Of a DNA stretch of 64,000 nt, positions 21,701 to 30,896 are shown one piece after another. The stretch is taken from NCBI GenBank assembly GCA_039602395.1, contig JBCNJP010000006.1, positions 59,828,429 to 59,892,428 of the forward strand, in the 5' to 3' direction. The position numbers were made by a program, and so were the translations under genes. The DNA is from Deinandra increscens subsp. villosa (Eukaryota > Streptophyta > Magnoliopsida > Asterales > Asteraceae). Numbering within the stretch: position 1 is the stretch's first letter; every line of letters starts with the position of its first letter. The notes under the pieces are model-generated. The model was not told the DNA's origin, ran no database searches, and saw only the letters and a list, made by a program, of their open reading frames with translations.

Positions 21701-23093
21701 CGACATTACACAGCTGCATCCTTAGCCTCTTTGTTCCTGCGCGAGATTTATCGGCTTCATGGTATTCCTAAAACGATTGTATCGGATCGGGACCCAATCT
21801 TTATAAGTCGCTTTTGGAAAGAATTGTTCAAGCAATTGGGAACTAAGTTACTACATTCAAGTGCGTACCACCCTCAAACGGATGGCCAATCCGAGGTTGT
21901 TAACCGTTGCCTTGAGTCTTATCTTCGTTCATTTGTGTTTAACGAACCATCTCAGTGGGAGCGCTACTTGTACCTTGCCGAGTTCTCGTACAACACGTCA
22001 CATCATACGGCTATTAATATGACTCCATTCAAAGCTTTATATGGGAAGGAAGCCTCTGTCATCCATGAGTATACTCCAGGTGCTTCCACAACAGCTTCCA
22101 TTGAAGCTACATTACAGGAGCATGATCGTGTTCTCTCATTGCTAAAAGTGTCAATTGCAAAAGCTCAATCTCGTATGGCCAAGAATGCAAACAAGAAACG
22201 TAAGGATCAAGAATTTGAAGTGGGTGATTTTGTCTATCTACGTCTACAACCATATCGTCAACAATCGGTGTCTAACCGAAGCAGTCATAAGCTCTCCAAG
22301 AAGTTCTTTGGTCCTTACAAGATCGTGGAACGAATAGGGAAGCTTGCATACCGCCTGGACTTACCAACAAACTCTCGGATCCATCCCGTTTTCCATGTCG
22401 CCTTGCTAAGGAAAAGTTTCAGCACCGAGACCACACCATCTTCTGATTTAAATGAGTTTGGAACCCATCTCACCACCTCGTACCTGCCCCAAGATGTTTT
22501 ACAACAGAGGATTAATCATGATGGTGTTAAGGAATTTCTGATTCAGTGGGAAAACAAGGACTTAGAAGAGGCAACTTGGGAAACAGAAACATTCATGTCA
22601 AATGAATATCCATACTTTAATTGTCACATCGAGGACAATGTGGTTTCTAAGGGGGAGGGAATTGTTACAACTGGATATCCCAAACCAAGCCCAACCGTTG
22701 CAGTCCCACTAGATCGGCCCAAGAGAAACACCCAGGTGCCCAAAAAGCTCTTGGACTAGGTCCAACTTGGAGAAGAAGTTTGGAGCTCACCCACGTACTG
22801 CATGTTGCATGCACTTACCCATGTTTTTTTTAGTTATTCCCATTTTCCCACATGTTTTTCTAGTTATTCCCATTTCCCCAGTTATGCTTATTTTTAGGAG
22901 ATTTTATTCGAGGTATCTGTAATTTGGCTATTTAAACTTTGGTTGGAGAATAAAACGATATAGAAAATTGCCCCAACTCGTTCGTTTACTTCCGTTTAAT
23001 TATTGCAAGTTCATATCATACGATAACTGATCATCAGATTCTTTGATTGTATAAATAAATAGCATCGACTACGTACGTACCTTCGCCCTCCAT
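15795..23093 (-). CDS. Nine-exon gene of unknown function, Ty3 insertion in intron 1
   Basis: Proposed exons (minus strand): 23093-23081, 17956-17882, 17767-17684, 17502-17443, 17215-17027, 16918-16853, 16608-16489, 16371-16313, 15854-15795. All junctions are GT-AG and all phases agree, giving 241 residues from MEGEG to EDMKN. Exons 2-7 are all phase 1-1 and a multiple of three. Several begin with the same coding motif (GSKALKRP, GRKAIKPH, GRKDLKHP), and two end in Ala/Ser-rich runs just before the splice donor, so exon duplication shaped the gene. The product is basic, with an Arg/Pro-rich centre (VPERVRRAPPPK). I do not recognise a domain. A nuclear or nucleic-acid-binding role is conceivable but not shown. 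Intron 1 holds the whole Ty3/gypsy element (18204-23018) in antisense orientation. The exon model is my inference; RNA data would settle it. Confidence 0.6.
18204..18559 (+). repeat. 5' LTR of the Ty3/gypsy element
   Basis: Begins TGTTACAACTGG and ends TTCATATCA (TG...CA), 356 bp. The sequence atttggtgctttcat directly after it is the usual primer-binding region position, although the tRNA primer was not identified. Confidence 0.93.
18586..21639 (+). CDS. Ty3/gypsy Gag-protease-RT-RNase H polyprotein (truncated)
   Basis: 1,017 codons from MPPRPDPSPP. This ATG lies just after the LTR; the frame is also open 42 bp upstream, but that start lies inside the LTR. A capsid-like gag region contains LFDGSNPLDW. 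A zinc knuckle reads CFRC...GHKC (about residue 370). The protease site is LVDCGSTHN, where most relatives have DSG or DTG. RT carries YRALNAVTVKDRFP and the catalytic FFDDIL. RNase H begins at FDVTTDASG and runs to TDHHSLKHLL. The frame ends 11 codons later, where an internal deletion joins it to integrase sequence in another frame, so no complete Pol can be made by simple translation. Confidence 0.92.
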   Translation: MPPRPDPSPPNEPPSLTAKLDQLISATTAANSTATENATQLAALLKATENLAKKISLQTDTNTMLSNHLQNLTTKFTTSTSQTHTASSSSSTIPPIPPILAGLNQPSQPSITSAQTPSHSSTILIGQQPLNQFPHQPVTVTQPPSQPRSPKISLPLFDGSNPLDWIFQADNFFNYYNTPIAQRISLSVFYFTGEALSWYKHLATNEMLGTWATFKRELELRFGPSTYENHEATLFKLQQTTTVAEYQSEFEKISNRVNGLSPQTLKNCFISGLRRDIQNELAILKPLTLHQACALARLVEDKLGPQFKTKSPFTSKIPTSATVASASHSQTTTPLSKTPSTPQTNTPPSLPFTRLTTEALQQRRRDGLCFRCPEKYYPGHKCSPPQFLLVADNDDVDAMPSDPDSSQIPTTETPQFLSLSDAAFFGLSSSQTLRVQGFIRDQPVTILVDCGSTHNIIQPRIASSLRLPTETISPFSVMVGNGQHIQCSGYCPFVKLQVQKSEFSLPFFVIPVEGADVILGVTWLSTLGRLTADFSVPEITFTKDGQECTLRGDPLAQPASPSSLSTMIRHNAVASLHTLIYQSSNPTSTTNPPEFHDDPHIVTLLQTFSSLFAETHSLPPNRPHDHHIPLLNENNPVNVKPYRYPHYQKAIMTSLIHEMLNDGIIRPSQSPFSSPVLLVKKKDGSWRFCVDYRALNAVTVKDRFPIPTIDELLDELHGATVFSKIDLRSGYHQIRVAANDIHKTAFRTMDGHYEFLVMPFGLTNAPSTFQAAMNDLFRDVLRRFVLVFFDDILIYSPSKEAHYSHLRYVFETLVKHQFRAKPSKCVFAVSTISFLGHSISHHGVAPEVDKIQAIQQWPQPTSLTTLRAFLGLTGYYRRFVPHYAKIAAPLTDLLKNKTFRWNTMAQDAFLSLKSNMEKLVTLALPDFNQLFDVTTDASGVAIGAVLSQSNRPISFFSKKLCSTMQGQSTYTKELYAITEAVKKWRQYLLGRKFRIFTDHHSLKHLLTQTIQTSTFSR
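21620..22759 (+). pseudogene. Ty3/gypsy integrase core (partial) plus chromodomain
   Basis: The open frame starts at the deletion junction (PPSRGKTGVWVIVDRLSKF) and runs into the 3' LTR. The second catalytic Asp (VSDRDPIF) and the Glu (GQSEVVNR) of the DDE triad are present. The zinc-binding N-terminus and the segment carrying the first Asp are missing, so this integrase should be inactive. The C-terminus has the family motif IHPVFHVALL and a chromodomain-like stretch (FLIQWENKDLEEATWE). The last 32 codons lie inside the LTR. Confidence 0.88.
22663..23018 (+). repeat. 3' LTR of the Ty3/gypsy element
   Basis: 356 bp, same sequence as the 5' LTR as far as I can read. Preceded by the polypurine tract aagggggaggga at about 22649-22660. 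The integrase-chromodomain frame continues into it and stops at 22759. Confidence 0.93.
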
Positions 23094-23155
23094 CTCGAGA
23101 CTCGAAGAAATTTCGATTTGATTATGATAGGGTTTGTATCCTTGCAAACAATTGC

Positions 23156-23165
23156 TATATATATA
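23156..23165 (-). promoter_or_regulatory. TATA box of the minus-strand gene
   Basis: A clean tatatatata run on the minus strand about 63-72 bp upstream of the proposed ATG at 23093. This is the right place for a core promoter with a short leader and supports 23093 as the first exon. Confidence 0.5.
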
Positions 23166-24024
23166 CCCTGCGGTTTGGTATTTTCTAACTTTCACTTTTC
23201 ACTTTGACCCCTGCATCTATTTGTAGAGGTCATATTAATATACTATGTTATACTTTTGAGTTATAAATTTTATCCTACTAGATTTACAAGTTTTCATCTT
23301 TATCTAATAACAATAGATGTCTTTTAAACTTTATAAAGTTTCAGTTATTGTCCTTTGGCCCAATTCTGTTCGTTAGGCCGAATGACACTCGGTGTAAGTT
23401 TTGTATAAAATAAAAGACATCCGGTTTAAGGTTTGTTACACCAAAGGATACTGAATGAAATTTTATAAAGTTTAAAAGATATGGAGTGTTATTGATAAAG
23501 ATATATGGCAAAACTTGTAAAACGTGGAAACCTAAAACACAAAATTTGTAATTCAGTCTATACTTTTTTTACATTTTTTGTTTCTTTTCATCTCAACGTC
23601 ATATTATAATCCAAATATTTTTAACTTTATTTTTTATAATACGTTCACCTTAATTTTTTAACCCAGCATTTTTATTTCTTAATATCATTTAATTTATTTT
23701 AAATTAATTTAAAAGTAAAAAAATAATAAAACATGTATAGAAAACCAAAAAAATAACATTGATATAACTAATAAAAATTTTACATTGATAAAATAACTAA
23801 AAACTTAAAATATATCACTTAAACTTTGATTAAAGTGTGGCTGTTATTTTTATAGCCAACCAACACCCTCGTCTCTAAGTCATGAACTGGTATTATCCTC
23901 GAAATCATTTTACGATTCGGTTCTTGGTTCTCTAATAAACAAATTGTCGGTTTTCATATGGTTTCGGTTCGGTTCTCGGTCCGACGTGCTAAAACCGAAT
24001 TAATTAATTATTTTTAATTATTAA
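23166..24024. other. Intergenic AT-rich DNA
   Basis: No coding sequence recognised. Near 23915-23995 there is a ggttcggttctcggt-type repeat also echoed around 10130-10230; its class is unclear. Confidence 0.4.
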
Positions 24025-24059
24025 CGAGATGGATGACCCCCCCGCGCGTTGCCGCGGGG
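24025..24059 (-). mobile_element. Helitron-like 3' terminus (minus strand)
   Basis: On the minus strand a perfect 7-bp stem (CCCCGCG/CGCGGGG) encloses the loop GCAACG. Eleven bases follow, then CTCG and a T outside the element. This is the hairpin-plus-terminus layout of Helitrons, but the last four bases are CTCG where CTRR is canonical. The element body would extend to higher coordinates. Its 5' end was not located; candidates lie near 28300-28370. Confidence 0.55.
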
Positions 24060-24591
24060 TTGAATCTGTACACTAAGTTATAGTAGACAGTTTAAGTGAC
24101 TACTAAATGTAAATATGGCAAAGACAACGATAGTTGTAGAGTCATATAAATTTAAGTTGTTTGTTACAGAGCAAGCAAAATACATGGAACAAAAGTGAAG
24201 AGTTTAGGCTGTTTCTTACAAAGCATTAGGGATAGTTGGTATTACTACCTTTTTGTACTTGGTTACCTATTAGGTGTGATAGATGTTTGTGTACCTTGTA
24301 TTCCTCAGCTTCTTTCACCTTTAAATCAGCTTGCTAGAACATTAGTAGAACACCTGTAGGAACATACGAAACCTCAAACGATTAGTTAAAGTCTCTTCAC
24401 AATCGAAACATTGGAATTGTAATACTAAAACCTTAAGAAATGAATTGACAATAATCCATCTAAAGGATGCTGTTAAAAAATAAAGTCAACAAAGAACAGT
24501 AGTAAAAAAATAACATAAATAACAAAAATAAACAAAAAGTTAAAAAACTACCATGAATGATTTATATATGAAGCAAAAAGTCACAACAAAC

Positions 24592-24786
24592 CTTTTCGTA
24601 TGATAGTTTTTTCAAACTATTTAAATGAGCATAAGTTGTTTGCCGAACGTCATCTGCAGCTCTTAACTGAGCTTGGAGTTCTCTTTCCCTTCTACTTTCT
24701 TCATCATATGTTTTCCCAACTGCTTTGACAGCCGTTTCAGCTTTTGCAGCCTTATCTTTTAAAGAGTCCAGTTCCTTCCTCAAATT
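24592..24786 (-). pseudogene. Exon resembling proton pump interactor 1 (PPI1), probable captured fragment
   Basis: An open 65-codon block bounded by AG (24787-24788) and GT (24590-24591), beginning NLRKELDSLKDKAAKAE and continuing as a charged coiled coil (YDEESRRERELQAQ, ADDVRQTTYAHLNSLKK). From memory this pattern matches the central coiled coil of plant PPI1-like proteins, which modulate the plasma-membrane H+-ATPase. Small candidate exons on the same strand at 25605-25555 (DDHVLNLSTSRGSSVSK) and 24329-24295 have plausible splice sites, but I could not link them into one protein. The position just upstream of a Helitron-like 3' end suggests gene capture. A degraded resident gene is the alternative. 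Confidence 0.5.
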
Positions 24787-27500
24787 CTGTATATGACAAA
24801 AACTCAAATCAATTTCATATTTTAAGCCAAACAATAATGAAGGTACACATTGTAATAACAATGCTTTTAATGCTAAAGGGGAACGGGTCAAATGGGTTGA
24901 GAGTTTCTATTGTAAAGGATTTAACTTATGGCCTAATCGTCATAGGCGCAAATTCCAAAGGGTTAGGGTTAGTTATTGGTCTTTTACTGTTTTATTTATT
25001 GCTTATTAGTAGAAGGTTGCGTTTGAGTAACCATGGCTCTGTGTAAGCATTATCATAAACGAAAGAAGTTACAACTGACAGAGATCAACACACTGGTCGT
25101 CTACAAAGTGATCCATGGAGAAGGCTCTCACTAAAACCTGCAAAAATGTAAAGCTACAACATTCAAAGGTTAGCATCCAAAGCAAAGTCTAATAATATAA
25201 ACAGAGCATATAATTGAAATTTGCAAAACTTCAGGCATAAACAGTTATCTAGACTCTCTAATCTCCATAGCAGGCCTACTACTCCTTCAGCCTCAAACGC
25301 ATAAGTTAACTTACCAAACTGACCTTCGAAATTTGCAGTTCTTAGAAGCTTACGAATTGCTGATTAAGCAATATGAAACGACTCACCAGTAGAAAAAAAA
25401 ATGACATATACACAACCTGTTCCCCAACTCGCAAGAGCTAAACCTTTTTTTAGAACCTGATGTTTGTAGCTGGTTAGGCATCAAAGTAAATCATACATCA
25501 AGGCATAATAGTATAATTTACCAAAAGTAAGTGGGGTTGGAGGTGGGGGCTTACCTTGCTCACTGATGAGCCCCTTGAGGTTGATAGATTAAGAACATGA
25601 TCATCCTGTCACAATGGAACTGGTGTGGAACTGGTGTGGAACTGGTGTGGAACTTGTGTCATATTCCCTAAAAAAATGTCATAAACCATCTATAAGTGTT
25701 TACACTTGCACATACAAAAATTGGACTGGGTGTTAGTATGAGTTGTGAATTGAACCCCGTTTTCACCATGTTCTAAAGCAACAATATTTGGTAAGAGCAC
25801 AAACACCAAAATAGTCACATTTTTTCTAATATAACCTCATGATCCAATATGAAAATGTGGCAGACCTGTCAATATCATTTATAGCTATAAAAAAACTCAG
25901 CATACAGACATTTGTTTGAACCATCTGATGTTGAAGAACAATCTAATATCAATTATTGCTGTCGGAAAAAAAGAAAAAAAAGAAATATATTAGGAAGTGA
26001 AATGTTTTGTATGTGTTTGACTTAAATTAGTTTGCGTAACTTTGCTGCTAGATTATATACGCTGCTATCAAATTCGATCTAGCCTTGTTATTGATTAAAA
26101 TCTTCAAATTAGCTATGGGAACTAATATAATTTGCAGCCAAACAAAAGAAGCGATATAATCACCATGAGTTTTAGCTCACTATAGCTTATAATTGATGTT
26201 CGATTCATCTCCAAGGAGCCTAAAACTATGAAGCAAACCATTCATTAAAATTTAAATAGAAGTTATATAATTCTATGCACTATCAGAAGAAAGCTGCAAA
26301 ATTCAAGTCCTTAAAGGGCTGCTCTTCTTTAAAGCATACCACATTGACCTTCATTGCTTGACTCACAGGTTTAACAAATCCAAAATAATGAACCAATAAA
26401 AGCTAATAAAATATCTAGAGAGCAATAGTCAGGGTCTAATAACTTTTTATCCATTTACCTGAGTGTTCCACTTGTCATTATGTTGATCGCAATTTCTTTA
26501 GCCGCGCTTCAAGTTGCTATAATCAAGAAGAAAGCAAAACATCATAACTTTAAAGAGAAAACAGAATGGGAATGTAAGTAGCTTCTTAGAAACCACCTTG
26601 ATTACCTGTTCTCTTACAAACCTGAAAACCATATCAATAAGGCATTTTATCCAACACATATTATGCATTCTAAATATGACATATAATCTTTTCCCAGTTA
26701 TAAAAGTGACCTCTACTTTAACCTCAAAAAGTAAAAAACAATGCTTACAAACACACACAATTCATACAAAAAAAGTTCCATCAGTTTAAAAAAGCACCCA
26801 AACACAACATAATCTACTAACTCCATTTGTAGCACAACTATTAATCAATTTTCTTTACAAACATGTAATCATTTTTATAAAAATGCAACCATCATATTGA
26901 TCAAGAGTCAAGACTTTCACTTCACCCATAACATTGTAGTAAGAATGAGTCCTGATAGACATAGAAAAGAAAATTAGAAAACATAAAAAAACCAACTGAA
27001 ATAACATATATAAAACTAAACAAAAACATAAATCATAGAAAAGTTATAAGGCTCAGATTTGTAGCTACTCATCAAAGAATTGGCAGGGGTCTCGGTGAGG
27101 GTTGCGATCTCGCCTCCGGCTCACCATAACCATCGCTGCCAAGAACAGAGCTATTTCGAAAATCATCGTAGCCAAGGTCCTTCAGAAACACAAAAGCAAG
27201 GCTAATGAAGACGTCATCAGTAACGTTATATGAAGCCAACAGCCACTAATTAAACACAAAGGGTATAAAGAGAGAGTCGGCTGAGCCACCGCCCCACGTA
27301 CAACCGTCCACTCCAACCAATATAAAACTAACAAACCAAATAGAAATCTAAGTGACAGCAAGTAAACAAAGGAAAAATTGCACAGTAGAGGATCCGTGAG
27401 TACACATCAGAAAATCCAAGCCATGGTTTTGATATTACGCCGGTACACCGATGGTGATAAGCCAGAGCACAACCTCAGATAACAGAGATCGCACTGGTGA
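24787..27500. other. Noncoding or captured-gene introns
   Basis: AT-rich, with scattered minus-strand exon-like pieces, for example around 26490-26530 (reading QLEARLKKLRS) and 27080-27190 (reading DLGYDDFRNSSVLGSDG). The latter is GC-richer and could be part of a first exon. A short (ggaactggtgt)n repeat lies at about 25616-25655. No complete gene can be supported. Confidence 0.3.
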
Positions 27501-27589
27501 CACCGGCGATGTCATATGACAGAAAATCCAGCCAAACCGAGAAAGTTAGGTGACACCGATGGTCACGAAAGATCTGAAACAGATCTGAA

Positions 27590-28010
27590 ATGTAAAAGCT
27601 TAGCCGGCAGAAGCACGGCGCCAAGAAGGGCGTACATCGACGGCGACACACCGGAGCACGTGCGGACAGACACCAAGCCGGCACATTCCCCTGAATCGGA
27701 AAACCGACGGTGACGAAAGAGGATCTGAAACAGATCTGATCCAAGATCCAAAGTATAAAAACCTAGCCGGCAGAAACACGGCGCAGAGACGGGGGTACAT
27801 CGACGGCTAGACACCGGAGCACACGCAGCCGGCCACCAAGCCAACGCATCCCCTGAATCGGAAAACCAAGATCGCCGGTCTTTTATAAAAACCTAGCCGG
27901 CAGAAACACGGCGCAGAGATGGGGGTACATCGACGACTAGACACCGGAGCACACGCAGCCGGCCACCAAGCCGGCGCATCCCCTGCATCGGAAGGTCGCC
28001 GGTCTCTTAG
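27590..28010. repeat. Three-copy GC-rich tandem repeat, units of about 120-170 bp
   Basis: Units start at cttagccggcagaa (27598), cctagccggcagaa (27771) and cctagccggcagaa (27893). Each continues with cacggcg...gtacatcgacg, gacaccggagcac, ccggccaccaag and catcccctg. Units 2 and 3 are nearly the same; unit 1 is more diverged and longer. GC content is well above the flanks. Read on the minus strand it ends in a CT-rich leader-like region near 28020, so it may derive from the first exon or 5'UTR of a captured or degenerate gene. Confidence 0.75.
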
Positions 28011-28197
28011 GTTTTAGGATGGAGAGAGAGAAAGCAGAATAGATTGTCGATGGCTCAAAAGGGTATAAAGGGAGAGTGGGCTGAGCCACCGCCCTATGGA
28101 TCCAATAAAAACTACCCACGACCCACCGCCCACTACAACCAATAAGAACAAAAGAAATTGTATGGTGTTTTGACGGTTTTGACAAAAACCGTGGGCC

Positions 28198-28208
28198 GGG
28201 GGGGGGGG
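28198..28208 (+). repeat. G11 homopolymer
   Basis: A run of eleven G after gtgggcc, in otherwise ordinary noncoding DNA. Confidence 0.8.
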
Positions 28209-28739
28209 TAAAGTGTAACAAAAATGAAAGAGCTGTGGTCACTTTAAGAAAAACAAAAACAATACTATTCACCATGAATTTGTATTGTATATTTATATAA
28301 TTTTAAATAATAATTATTATTTTTTGAATTTGTTTTTGCCAACCATAAGTAAAAATGTCTAAAACTCTAGATACTATAATGGAAATGATGGAGCATTTTG
28401 CGTATGCTACTAATGCCTAAAACAAGCGTCATACATAGGTTCATACACATGCGTGATAAATATATATTTTTAGTTAATTATTTATTTATGTGTGATGCAT
28501 GTGTATAACACATTATCTACTCAAATATTATAATTCTATATTTGAATATCTATCATTATTTATCGTAAGATTTTAATAGATGCAACTCTAACCTTTTCTT
28601 ACAGATTGAAGAATTTTTGAATACTTAATCAGGTATGTTTTTGTTTATGATTTCATCATTGTGTTTATTTTAAAAACTTTATTGCAAGAAATTGGTCACC
28701 CCTTCATCCAGATGCGCGTCATATTTTGAGTAAAGTTGC

Positions 28740-29003
28740 CAGTGGCGGATTTACATATAGTCCAGGGGTAGCGCCCGCTGCCCCTGAACTTTTACCCCGA
28801 CGTGCTATTTTTTTTTTTAAGTTTTTGGTTTTTCGCGACCCCTGGAAGAAATTTTATGGCTTTTACTTAAAAATATGATCAAAAGCCCCTTAAAAATATG
28901 ATTAAAAGCCCGTTAACTACCTAAAAAATTTTTTCGAGGGCGCTGCCCCCGAACCCCCGTTAGTCCCCGCTACCCCTGATATTCTTTCCTGGATCCGCCA
29001 CTG
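28740..29003. mobile_element. hAT-type MITE with 8-bp TSD
   Basis: Ends CAGTGGCGGATTTA and, read inward, CAGTGGCGGATCCAGG. Exact 8-bp duplication AAAGTTGC at 28732-28739 and 29004-29011. It is 264 bp long with no coding capacity. The TIR is close to those of the elements at 8774 and 53485 (CAGNGGCGGA). Confidence 0.85.
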
Positions 29004-29835
29004 AAAGTTGCCCCTTTACTCAAAAGTTATGTTCTCTAAATGTTGTATTAATGATTTTATCAGGATTTTTTTATATGTAATTATTACAAAAGGATCATGT
29101 TCTTGAATTGATTTATACAGAGATTGTTGAATATCATCCCAATATGCTGAAAGAATAGTTAGATGGAGCTGAAGCAACAGGCTTCATGTTTCTAAGGTGA
29201 AGTTACCTATATTATATTTTGTAATTTAACACATGCTAATTCTTTTTGTCCATAGAAGTTTATTTTTGCCCCCTTTGTGGATCTTATGGAGTATTCAGAT
29301 CCTTAGGATTTTGTTTAGTTGGTATGATTTTTTTTCATTGTTTTCATCTTTGTAAAGCTTTTTGATTGTTTTTCAGTTTATAGGTTAACCGCGGAATTGT
29401 GCCCGCGAGTGTTAGACATCGATAACCATAATTCATTCAGTAAGGTTTCATTGTAAGATATTCCCACCAATTTTCATTTATGTTTGTTTATTGGTTGTTG
29501 GGTAATAAATAAACCGTTAGAATTTATATCCATTTGTAGAGTAAATATGTATGATATGGAAGATATATGATTATGTTGGCTAAAATTGAGATCAACTTTA
29601 AAATTTATAATGCTTATAATACAATGAAAAGATTAATTTTTTATTTTGTAAAAATTGATATAGACAACATTTATTGAAAAAATCCGACTTGAAGAAGACG
29701 AGAGAGAAAAAAAAAACTCTTTTCATTATTAGAACAAACCTTATACATTCGTAAGTTGGCCCCTTTTTGTCTAAAATTAATACTTTAAGTCCATAATTAT
29801 TTTTATGAAAACAAAACTCTTGTGATATGTAGGTG
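29004..29835. other. Intergenic, no gene seen
   Basis: AT-rich noncoding DNA. A short GC-rich inverted repeat at about 29392-29414 is too weak to call a Helitron end. Confidence 0.4.
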
Positions 29836-30090
29836 GTAAGGATGAGCATTTAGTACATGGTACCTATACCATACCGGTACTGTACCTGTACTTGTATCCG
29901 TACCGACATATTCGGTACCGAGACCTCATTTTGTCAATTTTTAGGACTGGGAAAATATAAAAAATACCCGAATGGGTACCGGTACCCAAAAATATATATA
30001 CTGAGGTCAATGTTTGTTATTTTGTCTATAGGTTCTATCATCTCTTGATTTTGGATCCTAAATTTATATAAGTTGAATTTTGATTTTGTA
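29836..30090. mobile_element. GGTACC-rich repeat, left part (split by the Helitron)
   Basis: Starts aggatgagcatttagtacat and has many ggtacc/gtaccg motifs (29860-29985). Its presumed other half, 43560-44172, ends with ggtaccatacccatccct, which is the inverted counterpart of this start. Together they make one element of roughly 0.87 kb with inverted-type ends, interrupted at 30090/43560. The class is uncertain. Confidence 0.55.
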
Positions 30091-30119
30091 CAAGTGGGTC
30101 GACCCGCGCGTTGCCGCGG
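30091..30119 (-). other. Helitron 3' terminal hairpin and CTTG end
   Basis: On the minus strand the stem CCGCG/CGCGG has loop GCAACG, followed by 9 bases and CTTG, then host T. The canonical plant end is CTRR (often CTAG); here the third base is T. The end at 58975 shows the same spacing and CTTG. Confidence 0.65.
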
Positions 30120-30896
30120 AGCCGACCCGTTTAGCGAAGCCATAGTTGATTTAAAATGGCGATTAGGCTAGAGGAACGTTCAGCAACGAACCAAAAGCAA
30201 AGGCTACAAAGGCCTCCTGATTGTAATATACGATGAACGAATAAAGTAAGCTAGGTTTATATTACAAAAGTAGCTGTGCAAGCGGATTAAGTAGCCATAG
30301 TTACTTTACATATTTAATAGCAAATGGCAATTACTTTGTAACCAAAACATAGGAAGCCATGGTATTGTGTTTGACCCAAAAACTTATCCGCTTCAAGCCA
30401 ACTGTCTAGCTAACCTAACTTGATACTTTCTTGGCATTTGCTTAATGAACCCTTGGGTCGTGGCTGCCCTGCGAGCTACTGACGTCCTGCGTCTCTGAAT
30501 CTAAGTCAATACCGGGCTCCCACCTATCCTCCGAAGTGCCGATGTCATGGGTAACTACAAAGCAAGCATTTAAATTTTATTTACTATTACAAACAATAAT
30601 ATAAATCATGTTTAATGAATAAAGCTAGGATAGAAGTTGGAATCCATACAGAAACAAATTAACAACAATTAACTACATAATTCATCAAAGATTTATATAA
30701 TTAACATGACATATACTGTTGGTCTACACTAAACCGAAATCTAAGCTTTATTGAATCTTAACAAAATCAGCTAACTATGGTTGTTTTGGGTAGAACTGTT
30801 AAGCAGTAATCCACTCATGTATGGTGCTTCCAAAAATATTAAAGGTACCTACTGCTATATAACATGAATTCTGTTTTATAGGTCCTGTAAAATATA

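Larger units (their letters stand above)
18204..23018 (+). mobile_element. Ty3/gypsy chromovirus retrotransposon, internally deleted, very young
   Basis: The 4,815-bp element has 356-bp LTRs that I find identical by eye. The exact 5-bp duplication TACGA lies at 18199-18203 and 23019-23023. Domain order is gag, protease, reverse transcriptase, RNase H, integrase, chromodomain, so it is a chromovirus. The region between the end of RNase H and the integrase core is missing and the reading frame changes there. Identical LTRs mean a very recent insertion. The element lies in intron 1 of the minus-strand gene, opposite to its transcription. Confidence 0.93.

Noticed and set aside
25616..25655. Possible CRISPR-like short direct repeats (ggaactggtgt)n
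   Set aside because: The units are contiguous without spacers and the genome is eukaryotic. It is a plain minisatellite.
29392..29414. GC-rich inverted repeat resembling a Helitron 3' hairpin
   Set aside because: The stem is imperfect, the loop differs from the GCAACG seen at the other three ends, and no CTNG followed by T lies at the right distance.
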